A DNA stretch of 64,000 bases from Acidobacteriota bacterium. Lineage in GTDB: Bacteria; Acidobacteriota; Thermoanaerobaculia; Multivoradales; JAGPDF01. The stretch covers positions 62,001-126,000 of the forward strand of contig JACTMI010000028.1 in assembly GCA_014584695.1 (NCBI GenBank), given 5' to 3'. A model generated the notes under the pieces. That model saw only the letters and a list, made by a program, of their open reading frames with translations. It had not been told where the DNA came from and ran no database searches. Both the position numbers and the translations under genes were made by a program. The number at the start of each line of letters is the position of its first letter. Within the stretch, counting starts at the first letter, position 1. Of this stretch, positions 17,253 to 26,608 are shown piece after piece.

Positions 17253-17262
17253 CGCGTTCTCC

Positions 17263-18807
17263 ATGGCGGAACACCAGCTCGTCCTGATCCTCGATTTCGG
17301 CAGCCAGTTCACCCAGTTGATCGCGCGGCGGGTGCGCGAGAACCGCGTCTATTGCGAGGTGCATCCCTTCGACCTCGATCTGTCCGAGATCCGGCGTCGC
17401 GCGCCGGTCGGCATCATCCTCTCCGGCGGACCGCAGAGCGTCTACGACGAAGCGGCCCCCCTGCCGGTCGCCGGGCTGTTCGAGCTCGGCGTGCCGGTGC
17501 TCGGCGTCTGCTACGGCATGCAGGCGGCGGCGCGGCTGCTCGCCGGCAAGGTCGAGGGCGCGACACGCCGCGAGTACGGGCGGGCCGAGGTCGACCTGGT
17601 GGGGGAACCGGGGGTGCTCTTCGCCGGGCTCGAGCGCCGGCAGACGGTCTGGATGAGCCACGGTGACCACGTCGTGGAGCCGCCGCCGGGCGCCGTCGTG
17701 ACCGCCCGTTCGGCCAACGCCGGAATCGTCGGTTTCGAGGACTCGGACCGTGGGCTCTACGCCATCCAGTTCCACCCGGAGGTCTCGCACACCATCGCCG
17801 GCGCCGCGATGCTCCACAACTTCCTCTATCGTGCTTGCGGCGCCCGCGGCGACTGGACGATGGCGGGCTATCTCGAAGAGGCGGTCGCGACGATCCGCGC
17901 CCGGGTCGGCCGGAGACGGGTGCTCTGCGGCATCTCGGGGGGGGTCGACTCGGCGGTGACGGCGGCCCTGCTGAAGCGGGCGATCGGTGACCAGCTGGTC
18001 TCCGTCTTCGTCGACACGGGACTGCTGCGCAAGGGCGAGCGACGGCAGGTCGAGATGAGCCTGACCGAAGGTCTCGGGATCCCCGTCGTCACCGCCGACG
18101 CTGGAACGGATTTCCTCTCCGCGCTCGCCGGCGTCGAGGATCCGGAGGTCAAGCGCAAGACGATCGGCCGCCTGTTCATCGAGGCCTTCGAACGCGAGGC
18201 GCGGCGGCAGGCGGGCATCGAGCTGCTGGCCCAGGGAACGCTCTATCCCGACGTCATCGAGTCGACCTCCGTCAAGGGCCCCTCGGCGGTGATCAAGTCG
18301 CATCACAACGTCGGCGGACTGCCGGAACGTCTGGGCTTCGAGCTGGTCGAGCCGTTGCGTTGGCTGTTCAAGGACGAGGTGCGCCAGCTGGGGCGCGAGC
18401 TCGGGCTGCCCGAGGAGTTCATCGGCCGGCATCCCTTTCCGGGTCCCGGCCTGGCGGTCCGCATCCTGGGCGCGGTGACCGCGGAAAGGGTGACGCTGCT
18501 CCAGGCGGCGGACGCCATCTTCCTCGCCGAGCTGCGCGAGAGCGGGTGGTACGACAAGGCATCCCAGGCTTTCGCCGTGCTGCTGCCGGTCAAGTCGGTC
18601 GGCGTCATGGGCGACTTCCGCACCTACGAGAACGTCGTCGCGCTGCGTTCGGTCGAGACCCACGACTTCATGACCGCGGACTGGAGCCATCTGCCCTACG
18701 AGCTCCTGGGCCGCGTCGCCAACCGGATCGTCAACGAAGTGCGCGGGGTCAACCGGGTGGTCTACGACGTCACCTCGAAGCCGCCAGCGACGATCGAGTG
18801 GGAATGA
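17263..18807 (+). CDS. guaA: GMP synthase (glutamine-hydrolysing)
   Basis: GuaA aminates XMP to GMP with glutamine and ATP. The 514-residue product has the class I glutamine amidotransferase domain first (nucleophile Cys83 in GVCYGMQ, His172/Glu174 in FHPE). The ATP pyrophosphatase P-loop [10 protein letters not shown] and the C-terminal dimerisation domain ([21 protein letters not shown] at the end) follow. No Shine-Dalgarno is visible before the ATG. The stop overlaps the hutH start. Confidence 0.97.
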   Translation: MAEHQLVLILDFGSQFTQLIARRVRENRVYCEVHPFDLDLSEIRRRAPVGIILSGGPQSVYDEAAPLPVAGLFELGVPVLGVCYGMQAAARLLAGKVEGATRREYGRAEVDLVGEPGVLFAGLERRQTVWMSHGDHVVEPPPGAVVTARSANAGIVGFEDSDRGLYAIQFHPEVSHTIAGAAMLHNFLYRACGARGDWTMAGYLEEAVATIRARVGRRRVLCGISGGVDSAVTAALLKRAIGDQLVSVFVDTGLLRKGERRQVEMSLTEGLGIPVVTADAGTDFLSALAGVEDPEVKRKTIGRLFIEAFEREARRQAGIELLAQGTLYPDVIESTSVKGPSAVIKSHHNVGGLPERLGFELVEPLRWLFKDEVRQLGRELGLPEEFIGRHPFPGPGLAVRILGAVTAERVTLLQAADAIFLAELRESGWYDKASQAFAVLLPVKSVGVMGDFRTYENVVALRSVETHDFMTADWSHLPYELLGRVANRIVNEVRGVNRVVYDVTSKPPATIEWE

Positions 18808-20363
18808 TGGGCGAGGCGGGCGACGGAACCGTGCTCGATCCGACCGCTGCGGCGGTCGCTCTCGATGGCCTGTCGCTCGATCTCGCCAGGTTCGAGACCA
18901 TCGTGCGGGACGGCCGTCGCGTCTACTTCGACCGCGGCGCGCGGGCCCGCGTGCGCGCCGCGCGCGAGGTGATCGAGCGCGCCGTGGCCTCCGGCGACGC
19001 CGTCTACGGCGTCAACACCGGCTTCGGCAATCTCGCCGACGTGCGCATCCCCGCCGACGACCTGGCGACCTTGCAGGAGCGGCTGGTGATGTCGCACGCG
19101 GCCGGCATGGGCGAACCGCTGGCCGAGCTCGAGGTTCGCGGCATGATGCTGCTGCGCGCCAACACCTTGGCGCGCGGGCACTCGGGCGTCCGCGAAGTGG
19201 TGGTCGAACGCCTGCTCGACCTGCTGAACCACCGACTCCATCCGGTAGTGCCCTCCCGGGGATCGGTGGGCGCCTCGGGTGACTTGGCGCCACTCGCGCA
19301 CCTCGCCCTGCCGCTGATCGGCCGCGGCGAGATCGCGACCGCCTCGGGCCGCCAGCCAGCTCGGGTGGCGCTCGCCGCGGCGGGACTGGAGCCCCTCGCG
19401 CTCGCGCCGCGCGAGGGGCTGGGATTGATCAACGGCACACAGGCGATGACCGCACTGCTCGCGCTCGCGGCGCTGGAGGCGCGACGGCTGGTGCGAGCGG
19501 CGGACCTGATCGGGGCGCTCTCGGCTGACGCCCTGCGCGCGACCGACGCCGCCTTCGACCCGCGCATCCACGCCGTCCGCCCGTACCCCGGTCAGCGCGC
19601 CTCGGCAGCCAATCTGTGGCGGCTGCTCCAGGGCTCGGCGATCCGGGAGTCGCACCGCGTCGGGGACGTGCGGGTCCAGGATCCCTACTCGATCCGCTGC
19701 ATGCCCCAGGTGCACGGAGCGGTCCGCGACGTGCTCGCCGACATCGAGGCGAAGCTGGCGATCGAGATGAACGCCGCCACCGACAATCCGCTGGTCTTCG
19801 CGCGGGAGGGCGAGGTGCTGTCGGGAGGCAACTTCCACGGCGAGCCGATGGCCTTCGCGGCCGACTTCCTGGCCATCGTGATGGCCGAGCTGGCGTCGAT
19901 CTCCGAGCGCCGGACGGAGAAGCTGACCAACGAGGCGTTCTCCGGGCTGCCGCCGTTCCTGGTCGAGCACGCCGGGCTCAACTCCGGTTTCATGATGGCC
20001 CAGGTGACCGCGGCGGCGCTGGTCGCCGAGAACAAGATCCTCGCGCATCCCGCCTCGGTGGACTCGATTCCGACCTCGGCCGACAAGGAAGATCACGTTT
20101 CGATGGGCATGACGGCGGCGCTCAAACTGCGTGACGTGATCGCGAACGCACGCCGGATCCTGGCGATCGAGCTGGTAGCGGCCGCGCAAGGGGTCGACCT
20201 GCGCCGTCCGCTGGCCACCAGCCCGGCCCTGGAGGCGCTGCACGCGCGCGTCCGCCAGCGGATCGCCCCGTGGACCGAAGACCGGGAGATGAGCCCAGCG
20301 CTGCTGGCCGCCGAGGAGCTGCTGCGGGGTGGACTCGATCCGCTGCTCGCCCCGTTGAAATGA
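18804..20363 (+). CDS. hutH: histidine ammonia-lyase
   Basis: HutH removes ammonia from L-histidine to give urocanate. The protein has 519 residues. The Ala-Ser-Gly triad that forms the MIO cofactor is at residues 157-159 ([14 protein letters not shown]), and [15 protein letters not shown] and the C-terminal [22 protein letters not shown] are all present. Two adjacent ATGs (18804, 18807) are possible starts; the first overlaps the guaA stop (ATGA). Its partner hutU lies 4.5 kb away behind unrelated genes. Confidence 0.95.
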   Translation: MMGEAGDGTVLDPTAAAVALDGLSLDLARFETIVRDGRRVYFDRGARARVRAAREVIERAVASGDAVYGVNTGFGNLADVRIPADDLATLQERLVMSHAAGMGEPLAELEVRGMMLLRANTLARGHSGVREVVVERLLDLLNHRLHPVVPSRGSVGASGDLAPLAHLALPLIGRGEIATASGRQPARVALAAAGLEPLALAPREGLGLINGTQAMTALLALAALEARRLVRAADLIGALSADALRATDAAFDPRIHAVRPYPGQRASAANLWRLLQGSAIRESHRVGDVRVQDPYSIRCMPQVHGAVRDVLADIEAKLAIEMNAATDNPLVFAREGEVLSGGNFHGEPMAFAADFLAIVMAELASISERRTEKLTNEAFSGLPPFLVEHAGLNSGFMMAQVTAAALVAENKILAHPASVDSIPTSADKEDHVSMGMTAALKLRDVIANARRILAIELVAAAQGVDLRRPLATSPALEALHARVRQRIAPWTEDREMSPALLAAEELLRGGLDPLLAPLK

Positions 20364-20427
20364 AGGTGGTGGCGCCGGCTTCCCAGCGCGCCGCTGCGAT
20401 GCTACTTTCGGCGCTCGGCTGGCCAAT

Positions 20428-21330
20428 GTGACGGAGATGACGGCAACGACCGACTCGACACCGCTGTTCGGTCCCGGGCTCGACGTGGAGGTGGCCGCGG
20501 CGACCCATCCGGGACGAGTGCGCAAGAACAACGAGGACCACCACCTGGTCGGCCGGCTCGGCCGCTCGCTCGAGGTCCTGACCAGCAACCTGCCGGAGGG
20601 CGATCTGCCGCCTCGCTTCGACGAGGCGGGATGGTTCTTCGTCGTGGCCGACGGCATGGGCGGGGCGGAGGCGGGCGAGGTCGCCAGCCGCATCGCGATC
20701 GAGGCGGGCCTCTTTCATCACCTCGCGCGGCCGGCTTGGTACCTGGGCTCGGACGAGGACGCGGCCCAGCGGGTGCTGGACCGGATGCGCGAGCTGCTGG
20801 ATCGCGTCCACTCCGACGTGGTGCGCGTGGCGTCGAACAATCGGGCGCTCGCCGGCATGGGCACCACGCTCACGGCGGCCTACGCGACCGGCCCGCACCT
20901 GTTCGTCGCCCACGTCGGAGATTCACGGGCCTATCTGTTCCGGCGTGGCCGCCTGGTCCAGCTCACCCGTGACCAGACCCTGGTCCAGGAGCTGGTCGAC
21001 CAGGGCAGCTTGGCCGCCGAGGCGGCGAGCCACCACCCGCTGCGCCACGTGCTGACCCATGCCGTCGGCTCGGAGCGGCTCGAGCGCCTGCCGGCCGACT
21101 TGCAGCACCTCTCTCTCGCGGACGGCGACCGCCTCCTGCTCTGCAGCGACGGCCTGACCGATCCGGTCCAGCACGCCGAGATCGAGCGCTTGCTGACCAC
21201 CCACGCGGAACCGGCGGCAGCCTGCGACGCGCTGCTGGCGCGCGCGCTCGAGCGGGGAGGGCCCGACAACGTCACCTGCATCGTGGCGCGATTCCAGCTG
21301 CCTGGCGGTGCGGTGACCGTGGTGGGCTGA
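20428..21330 (+). CDS. PP2C-family serine/threonine protein phosphatase
   Basis: This cytoplasmic metal-dependent phosphatase has about 300 residues and all core motifs in order: RKNNEDHH, VVADGMGGAEAG, GMGTTLTAAY, AHVGDSRAYLF, LCSDGLTD and GPDNVTCIV. It probably reverses Hanks-type Ser/Thr kinase phosphorylation, but no kinase gene is in the window. GTG at 20428 was taken as the start; an ATG nine bases later is equally possible. A TACTTT box lies at 20403-20408. Confidence 0.9.
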   Translation: MTEMTATTDSTPLFGPGLDVEVAAATHPGRVRKNNEDHHLVGRLGRSLEVLTSNLPEGDLPPRFDEAGWFFVVADGMGGAEAGEVASRIAIEAGLFHHLARPAWYLGSDEDAAQRVLDRMRELLDRVHSDVVRVASNNRALAGMGTTLTAAYATGPHLFVAHVGDSRAYLFRRGRLVQLTRDQTLVQELVDQGSLAAEAASHHPLRHVLTHAVGSERLERLPADLQHLSLADGDRLLLCSDGLTDPVQHAEIERLLTTHAEPAAACDALLARALERGGPDNVTCIVARFQLPGGAVTVVG

Positions 21331-21337
21331 GGTCTCG

Positions 21338-21760
21338 ATGGGTGAGCGCACGCCGTTGCGCGAGATCCCCCCCGAGGAGCTACGGATCGAGTTCCTGCGC
21401 GCGTCGGGTCCCGGTGGACAGAACGTCAACAAGGTGGAGACCGCCGTCCGGCTGCGCTTCGACGTCGCCGCTTCGCCGAGCGTGCCGGAAGAGGTCAAGT
21501 CGCGGTTGCTCTCGCTGGCGGGCCGGCGTGCCACCGAGTCGGGCGAGATCCTGATCGTCGCCCGGCGCCACCGGACCCAGGCCCGCAATCGGGAAGACGC
21601 CATCGCCCGCTTGGCCGCTCTGGTCGAGCGGGCGTCGCGGCCACCCACGAAACGCCGGCCGACCCGGCCGGGCGCCGCGGCGCGGGCTCGTCGGCTGGGT
21701 GAGAAGAGCCGGCGCGCCGAGGTCAAGCGGGAGCGTCGCCCGCCGCGAAGAGAGGACTGA
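21338..21760 (+). CDS. arfB: ArfB-like peptide chain release/ribosome rescue factor
   Basis: ArfB (YaeJ) frees ribosomes stalled without a stop codon by hydrolysing peptidyl-tRNA. At 140 residues the protein has the release-factor GGQ loop (RASGPGGQNVNKVETAV) near the N-terminus but no codon-recognition domain. It ends in a long Arg/Lys/Pro-rich tail, the part that in ArfB enters the empty mRNA channel. It begins seven bases after the phosphatase gene with GAGG upstream. Confidence 0.88.
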   Translation: MGERTPLREIPPEELRIEFLRASGPGGQNVNKVETAVRLRFDVAASPSVPEEVKSRLLSLAGRRATESGEILIVARRHRTQARNREDAIARLAALVERASRPPTKRRPTRPGAAARARRLGEKSRRAEVKRERRPPRRED

Positions 21761-21827
21761 GTCGACCGCAAGCGCCGGCCGGCCTCAACCTGGAGCCGGT
21801 TCGGACGTAACAAGCGGGGGACCCCGC

Positions 21828-22973
21828 ATGAGCGCCGCCAGGACCCGCAGCTCCGCCACCGACACGTTTCGCCGGCTCGAACAGTTCGTCCGCGAGTACG
21901 CCGGTGGCTTCTCGGCTGCGGACCTGCGCCGGACGCTCGACCGCGACGCCACGCGGGCGTGGGGAGTCCTGGCCGCCGACCGCGGCGGCGAGCCAGAGCC
22001 GGGGCCGGGATTCAAGCGCTGGCTCCACCGCGCGAAGATCCTCTTCCTCGGCGTCTCCTATCGGCTCTCTCCGCCGCGGCGGCTGGTCTTCCTGTTGGCG
22101 GTGGTCGCCGGCCTGGCTGCGCTCGGGGACTCCACCATCCGTTTCCGCTCGGGTGAGGCGGTTCAGCTGTCGATCGACCTGTCGGGATTCTGGTTCCTGA
22201 TCTCGTTCTCGGCGCTGCTCTACCTGCTGGTGGTCGAGTTGGTCGAGCGGGCCCTGGTGCGGGACGAGCTGGAGATCGCGCGCGGCGTCCAGCGCGACCT
22301 GATGCCCGCCGCGGCGCCGGAGATCGAGGGCTGGAGTTTCGCCCACTCCTACCGGACCGCCAACGAGGTCGGCGGCGATGCCTACGACTTCCTGCCGCTC
22401 GAGGATGGCCGGCTGGCGCTGGTCATCGCCGACGCCTCCGGTCACGGCATGGCCGCCGGGTTGGTCATGGCGGTCGCTTCGGCCACCTGGCGATCCGCGG
22501 TCGAAGTCGACCCTTCGCCAGCCCGGGTGGCCGGCGCCGTGCACCGCGCCCTGCGGCGGGCACCCGGTCGCCGCAGCTTCCTCTCGCTCTTCTTCGCCCT
22601 GCTCGACCCGCGGACGGGCGCCCTCGAAGGATGCATCGCCGGGCACCCGTTTCCGTTGGTGCTGCGGACTTCGGGGCTGGTCGAGGAGCTCGGCAGCGGC
22701 GCTCTCCCACTCGGCCTGCGGCACGCCGCGGAGCCGGCGCCGCTCGCCGGCGAGCTGGGTCCAGGCGATCTGCTGGTGCTCTACACCGATGGCTTGGTGG
22801 AGACTCTGGGTCGCGATGGCTCGGCCTTCGGTCACGAGCGACTGCGGGGTGCGCTCGAGCCCGGGGGCTCGGCCGCTGCGGTGCACGACCGGATCCTCGC
22901 CGCCTTCACGGTCCACCTGGGCGACGAACCCCTCACCGACGACCTGAGCCTCATCGTCCTGGCCCGCGGCTGA
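21828..22973 (+). CDS. membrane RsbU/SpoIIE-type PP2C phosphatase
   Basis: The protein has 381 residues from the ATG at 21828. An N-terminal cytoplasmic region is followed by two membrane helices (about residues 85-105 and 120-140) and a C-terminal PPM domain: ARGVQRDLMP, EVGGDAYDF, IADASGHGMAAGLVMA, YTDGLVE and DDLSLIVL. Such enzymes dephosphorylate anti-sigma-factor antagonists in partner-switching regulation. No anti-sigma factor or antagonist is encoded nearby, so the target is unknown. It ends the block that starts with the other PP2C enzyme. Confidence 0.88.
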   Translation: MSAARTRSSATDTFRRLEQFVREYAGGFSAADLRRTLDRDATRAWGVLAADRGGEPEPGPGFKRWLHRAKILFLGVSYRLSPPRRLVFLLAVVAGLAALGDSTIRFRSGEAVQLSIDLSGFWFLISFSALLYLLVVELVERALVRDELEIARGVQRDLMPAAAPEIEGWSFAHSYRTANEVGGDAYDFLPLEDGRLALVIADASGHGMAAGLVMAVASATWRSAVEVDPSPARVAGAVHRALRRAPGRRSFLSLFFALLDPRTGALEGCIAGHPFPLVLRTSGLVEELGSGALPLGLRHAAEPAPLAGELGPGDLLVLYTDGLVETLGRDGSAFGHERLRGALEPGGSAAAVHDRILAAFTVHLGDEPLTDDLSLIVLARG

Positions 22974-22997
22974 GGCGCGCCAGCGCCGCAAACGAAA

Positions 22998-23021
22998 GGG
23001 CCGGGAGTTTCCTCCCGGCCC
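22998..23021 (-). terminator. intrinsic terminator of the IPTL-tailed surface protein gene
   Basis: A perfect 10-bp stem (GGGCCGGGAG with CTCCCGGCCC) and 4-base loop lie 30 bases after the minus-strand stop. On that strand it is followed by TTTCGTTT. It may also stop plus-strand transcription from the phosphatase gene. Confidence 0.75.
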
Positions 23022-23050
23022 CAATAGCGAAACCCTCTGGGGGTACCTGC

Positions 23051-24697
23051 TCAGCCAGCCGAGCGTCGGCGGCGAGCCATCAGCGCCATACCGGCGAGCA
23101 GGAGCGCTCCGGCCGCCGCGGCGAGCCCGGCGCGCGAGAGCGTCGGGATCTCCTGGATGACCGGCGGCACGTAGCCGACGACGGTGAGCGATACCGGCAC
23201 GACAACCAGGTCCGTGCCGTTGCCCGGTCCGACGTCCGGATCGTTGCTCGAAACGCATAGCCTGCCGGTGTAGGTACCGTCCGCGAGGCCCGTCGAGTCG
23301 AAGGTGACGTCGACCGGCGTCGAGGTCGCAGGCGCGGTCGTGCCGCCGTTGGGGCTGACGCTCAGCCAGGGGATGTCGACCGCCGCCTGGCAGGGTCCGC
23401 CCACCAGGCTGACGTCGTCGACGAAGAAGTTCGTGGTACCGGATCCCTGAACGACCGAATTGAAGACCAGGGGACGCGCGACGCCGTCGGCGTAGGCCGA
23501 GACGTCGAGGATCACCTGGCGGTAGCCGAGGACGCCGCAGGCCGCGTCCGCCCCGGTGGTCACCCAGAGCTGGGTGCCGCCCAGCGTGACCTCCATGAAG
23601 TCGGCGGCGTTGCCGCTGCAGACGAACTGCTCGACCCAGAAGCTCAATTCCGCCGGGTCTCCGGCCGGGATCGTCACGCTCTGGGCGACGCTCCCGGCCT
23701 CGAAGGCCGCGATGCCGCCGAACCAGGCCCACCAGCTGCCCGAGAGCGGGCCCGTTCCCGTGCCCGTGCCGCAATCGGCGACCGTGCAGAGGGGGGTGCC
23801 GAAGTTCGTCGAGGCTTCGGTCCAGAAGGGGTTCGGCGAGCCGGCCTCGAAGGAGCCGTCGGCGACGACCTGCTGGGCCAGGGGCGCGGGCGGATCGAGC
23901 AGCTCCTTGCCGGCGAGAGGCGCGCCGGCGGGCGCTCCGAGGCGGAGCGGGCTGCCGGTCGACGCATACCGCGTCCGCGGCAAGGACGCCTGCTCGTCGA
24001 TCGACCAATTGAGCGTGCCGGTGCCCGTGTTGCCGATCGCCATCGGCAGCGTCACGACGCTGTCCTGCGGCTGCGTGCTGGCGAGAGCGAGCGGCGAGAC
24101 GTCGATGTTCGAAGGCTCGCCCGCGGTGATGTCGAGGCACCAGCCGCCGGTCATCGAGCCGGAATCCCCACCGGTGTCGTCGACGATGTAGAGGCTCCAG
24201 GTGCCGTTCGGGTTGGAGCCGTTGAAGGTCGCCAGCGTCGTCGCCGCGCTGGGCGCCGGTGCGGGTGCGGGGAAGGTATCCCCGGCGCCGGCATTGGTCG
24301 GCTGGTAGCTTCCGGTCGGGATGTTGGTATTGGTCGTCGGGAATGGACCGGGCGCCGAATCGTCGATCGTCAGCGTGACACCGAGCAGGTCGCCGCTGCC
24401 TCCCACGTCCGACATGATGATCAGGTTCTGCCCCTGCGGACCGACGAGGAGAATGTCGATGTCATCCGTCCAGGTGTGGTTCATGCCGATCAGCCGGACG
24501 TCGACGTCGGTCAGCAGCGTGGGCATGGCGGCGACGGCGATGTCGGTCGGGTACACCGACGCCGCGCCGCTCGACGGAATGGTCACCGGCGTGGTGTTGC
24601 AGAACGATGTCGGCTGCGCCTGCGCCGGTACGGCTGCCAACGCCAACAGCAGCGCGCCCGCGACCACTGCCGCGAGCGGGTTCCACGATCTCCTCAT
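23051..24697 (-). CDS. secreted surface protein: P-domain-like module, Ig-like repeats, IPTL-CTERM sorting tail
   Basis: The 548-residue protein has a signal peptide (residues 1-28, ending AQAQ). A region resembling the proprotein-convertase P domain follows (DDIDILLVGPQGQN, GTWSLYIVDDTGGDSG), then an Ig-like segment, a carbohydrate-binding-like region (VVADGSFEAGSPNPFW), and a second Ig-like segment. It ends with EIPTLSRAGLAAAAGALLL plus an Arg cluster. That end is the IPTL-CTERM tripartite signal handled by exosortase-like systems in diderms. ATG at 24697 has AAGGAGGG upstream. No protease or exosortase is adjacent. Confidence 0.8.
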   Translation of the reverse strand: MRRSWNPLAAVVAGALLLALAAVPAQAQPTSFCNTTPVTIPSSGAASVYPTDIAVAAMPTLLTDVDVRLIGMNHTWTDDIDILLVGPQGQNLIIMSDVGGSGDLLGVTLTIDDSAPGPFPTTNTNIPTGSYQPTNAGAGDTFPAPAPAPSAATTLATFNGSNPNGTWSLYIVDDTGGDSGSMTGGWCLDITAGEPSNIDVSPLALASTQPQDSVVTLPMAIGNTGTGTLNWSIDEQASLPRTRYASTGSPLRLGAPAGAPLAGKELLDPPAPLAQQVVADGSFEAGSPNPFWTEASTNFGTPLCTVADCGTGTGTGPLSGSWWAWFGGIAAFEAGSVAQSVTIPAGDPAELSFWVEQFVCSGNAADFMEVTLGGTQLWVTTGADAACGVLGYRQVILDVSAYADGVARPLVFNSVVQGSGTTNFFVDDVSLVGGPCQAAVDIPWLSVSPNGGTTAPATSTPVDVTFDSTGLADGTYTGRLCVSSNDPDVGPGNGTDLVVVPVSLTVVGYVPPVIQEIPTLSRAGLAAAAGALLLAGMALMARRRRSAG

Positions 24698-24865
24698 CGA
24701 GCCCTCCTTGGGATCATCAGTCGGCGAATCGCCGGGATCGAACCGCTTGCCACACGATACTTTGACGCTACCAGCATCGACGCGGCCTGTCCAGAAGCGC
24801 GCAGGAGCGCTGCCCGAGCGGGCCCCCCGTCGGCCAATTCGCCGAGCGGCGACTACGGTGAGGTC

Positions 24866-24871
24866 TAGAAT
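24866..24871 (+). promoter_or_regulatory. -10 box (TAGAAT) of hutU, leaderless arrangement
   Basis: TAGAAT ends seven bases before the hutU ATG, so the transcript should begin at the start codon. No -35 match is clear. Confidence 0.45.
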
Positions 24872-24878
24872 GTAGGTC

Positions 24879-26552
24879 ATGACCTCGCCCACCCTCAGCG
24901 CCACCCGGACTGTCCGCGCGCCGCGCGGCACCGAGCTCTCCTGCCGGGGCTGGCTGCAGGAGGCCGCGCTCCGGATGCTGATGAACAACCTCGACCCCGA
25001 GGTCGCCGAGCGGCCGGAGGAGCTAGTGGTCTACGGCGGCTCCGGCCGTGCGGCCCGGAGCTGGGAGTGCTTCGACGCCATCGTCGCGGCGCTGCGGCGG
25101 CTGGGCGACGACGAGACGCTGATGGTCCAGTCGGGCAAGCCGGTGGCGGTGCTCCGGACCCACGCCGACGCCCCCCGGGTGCTGATCGCCAACTCGAACC
25201 TGGTGCCGAAATGGGCGACCATCGACGAGTTCCGCCGCCTCGAAGGGCTGGGCCTGACCATGTACGGCCAGATGACCGCCGGGTCGTGGATCTACATCGG
25301 CACCCAGGGCATCCTCCAGGGCACCTACGAGACGCTGGCGGAGCTCGCGCGGCAGCGCTTCGGCGGTTCGCTCGCCGGTCGCCTCACCGTCACCGCCGGG
25401 CTCGGCGGCATGGGCGGCGCGCAGCCGCTGGCGGTGACCATGAACGAGGGGGTCTGCCTGGTTGCCGAGGTGGACCGGAGCCGGATCGACAAGCGGCTCG
25501 AGACCCGCTACCTCGACGAGCTGGCGCCCTCGCTCGAGGCCGGAATCGATCGCGCCCTCGCCGCGCGCGAGGCGCGGACCGCGGTGTCGATCGCGGTCGA
25601 GACGAACGCGGTCGACCTGCTCGAGCGGCTGCTCGCGCGCGGCGTCCTCCCCGAGGTCGTCACCGACCAGACCTCCGCCCACGACAACCTCCACGGCTAC
25701 GTGCCGCACGGCATCTCCTTCGCGGCCGCTCTCGAGCTGCGCGCGCGCGATCCGCGGGCCTATGTCGAACGGGCGATGCGCTCGATGGCCGATCACGTCC
25801 GGGCCATGCTCGAGCTGCAAGCTCGCGGCGCGGTGGTCTTCGACTACGGCAACAACCTGCGCGGCCAGGCGCGCGACGCCGGCGTCGCGCGGGCGTTCGA
25901 GATCGGCGGCTTCGTGCCGTTGTTCATCCGGCCGCTGTTCTGCCGGGGCAAAGGGCCGTTTCGGTGGGCGGTGCTCTCGGGTGACCCGGAAGATCTGCGC
26001 GCGACCGACGAGGCGATCCTCGAGACCTTTCCGGCGGACGGCGCGCTCCATCGGTGGATCCGCATGGCGCAGCGCCGCGTCGCCTTCCAGGGTCTGCCGG
26101 CCCGCATCTGCTGGCTGGGCTACGGCGAGCGGGCGCTGGCGGGGCGGGTCTTCAACGAACTGGTGGGCTCCGGCGCGGTCTCGGCACCGATCGTCATCGG
26201 TCGCGATCACCTCGACTGTGGCTCGGTCGCGTCGCCGCACCGCGAAACCGAGGGGATGCGCGACGGCTCCGACGCGATCGCCGACTGGCCGATCCTCAAC
26301 GCGCTGGTCAACGCGGTCAACGGCGCCACCTGGGTGTCGTTCCATCACGGCGGCGGCGTCGGCATCGGCAATTCTCTGCACGCCGGGATGGTGGTGGTCG
26401 CCGACGGCACGCCGAGCGCCGAGCGGCGCCTGGACCGCGTGCTGACCAGTGATCCAGCCATGGGTGTCGTGCGGCACGCCGACGCCGGCTATCGCGAGGC
26501 GCTCGACTGCGCCCGTGAGAGCGGTCTGGACCTGCCGATGCCGGGCGCCTGA
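24879..26552 (+). CDS. hutU: urocanate hydratase
   Basis: HutU adds water to urocanate with tightly bound NAD+ to give imidazolone propionate. The 557 residues match the family length. The NAD site [10 protein letters not shown], the TDQTSAHD segment, the active-site Cys411 in [12 protein letters not shown] (equivalent to Cys410 of the Pseudomonas enzyme), and [19 protein letters not shown] are all visible. It has its own promoter-like box and lies apart from hutH; hutI and hutG are not in the window. Confidence 0.96.
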   Translation: MTSPTLSATRTVRAPRGTELSCRGWLQEAALRMLMNNLDPEVAERPEELVVYGGSGRAARSWECFDAIVAALRRLGDDETLMVQSGKPVAVLRTHADAPRVLIANSNLVPKWATIDEFRRLEGLGLTMYGQMTAGSWIYIGTQGILQGTYETLAELARQRFGGSLAGRLTVTAGLGGMGGAQPLAVTMNEGVCLVAEVDRSRIDKRLETRYLDELAPSLEAGIDRALAAREARTAVSIAVETNAVDLLERLLARGVLPEVVTDQTSAHDNLHGYVPHGISFAAALELRARDPRAYVERAMRSMADHVRAMLELQARGAVVFDYGNNLRGQARDAGVARAFEIGGFVPLFIRPLFCRGKGPFRWAVLSGDPEDLRATDEAILETFPADGALHRWIRMAQRRVAFQGLPARICWLGYGERALAGRVFNELVGSGAVSAPIVIGRDHLDCGSVASPHRETEGMRDGSDAIADWPILNALVNAVNGATWVSFHHGGGVGIGNSLHAGMVVVADGTPSAERRLDRVLTSDPAMGVVRHADAGYREALDCARESGLDLPMPGA

Positions 26553-26608
26553 CCGGGATCCACCGGCCGGCAAGGGGCTTGCTGTCCCGGATCGGCGGGG
26601 AGAACCAG

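Noticed and set aside
15814-18690. A 958-codon open frame on the minus strand opposite the amidohydrolase and guaA genes
   Set aside because: It has no ribosome site or recognisable domain, and mirrors strongly supported genes. At this GC content the opposite frames stay open by codon bias.
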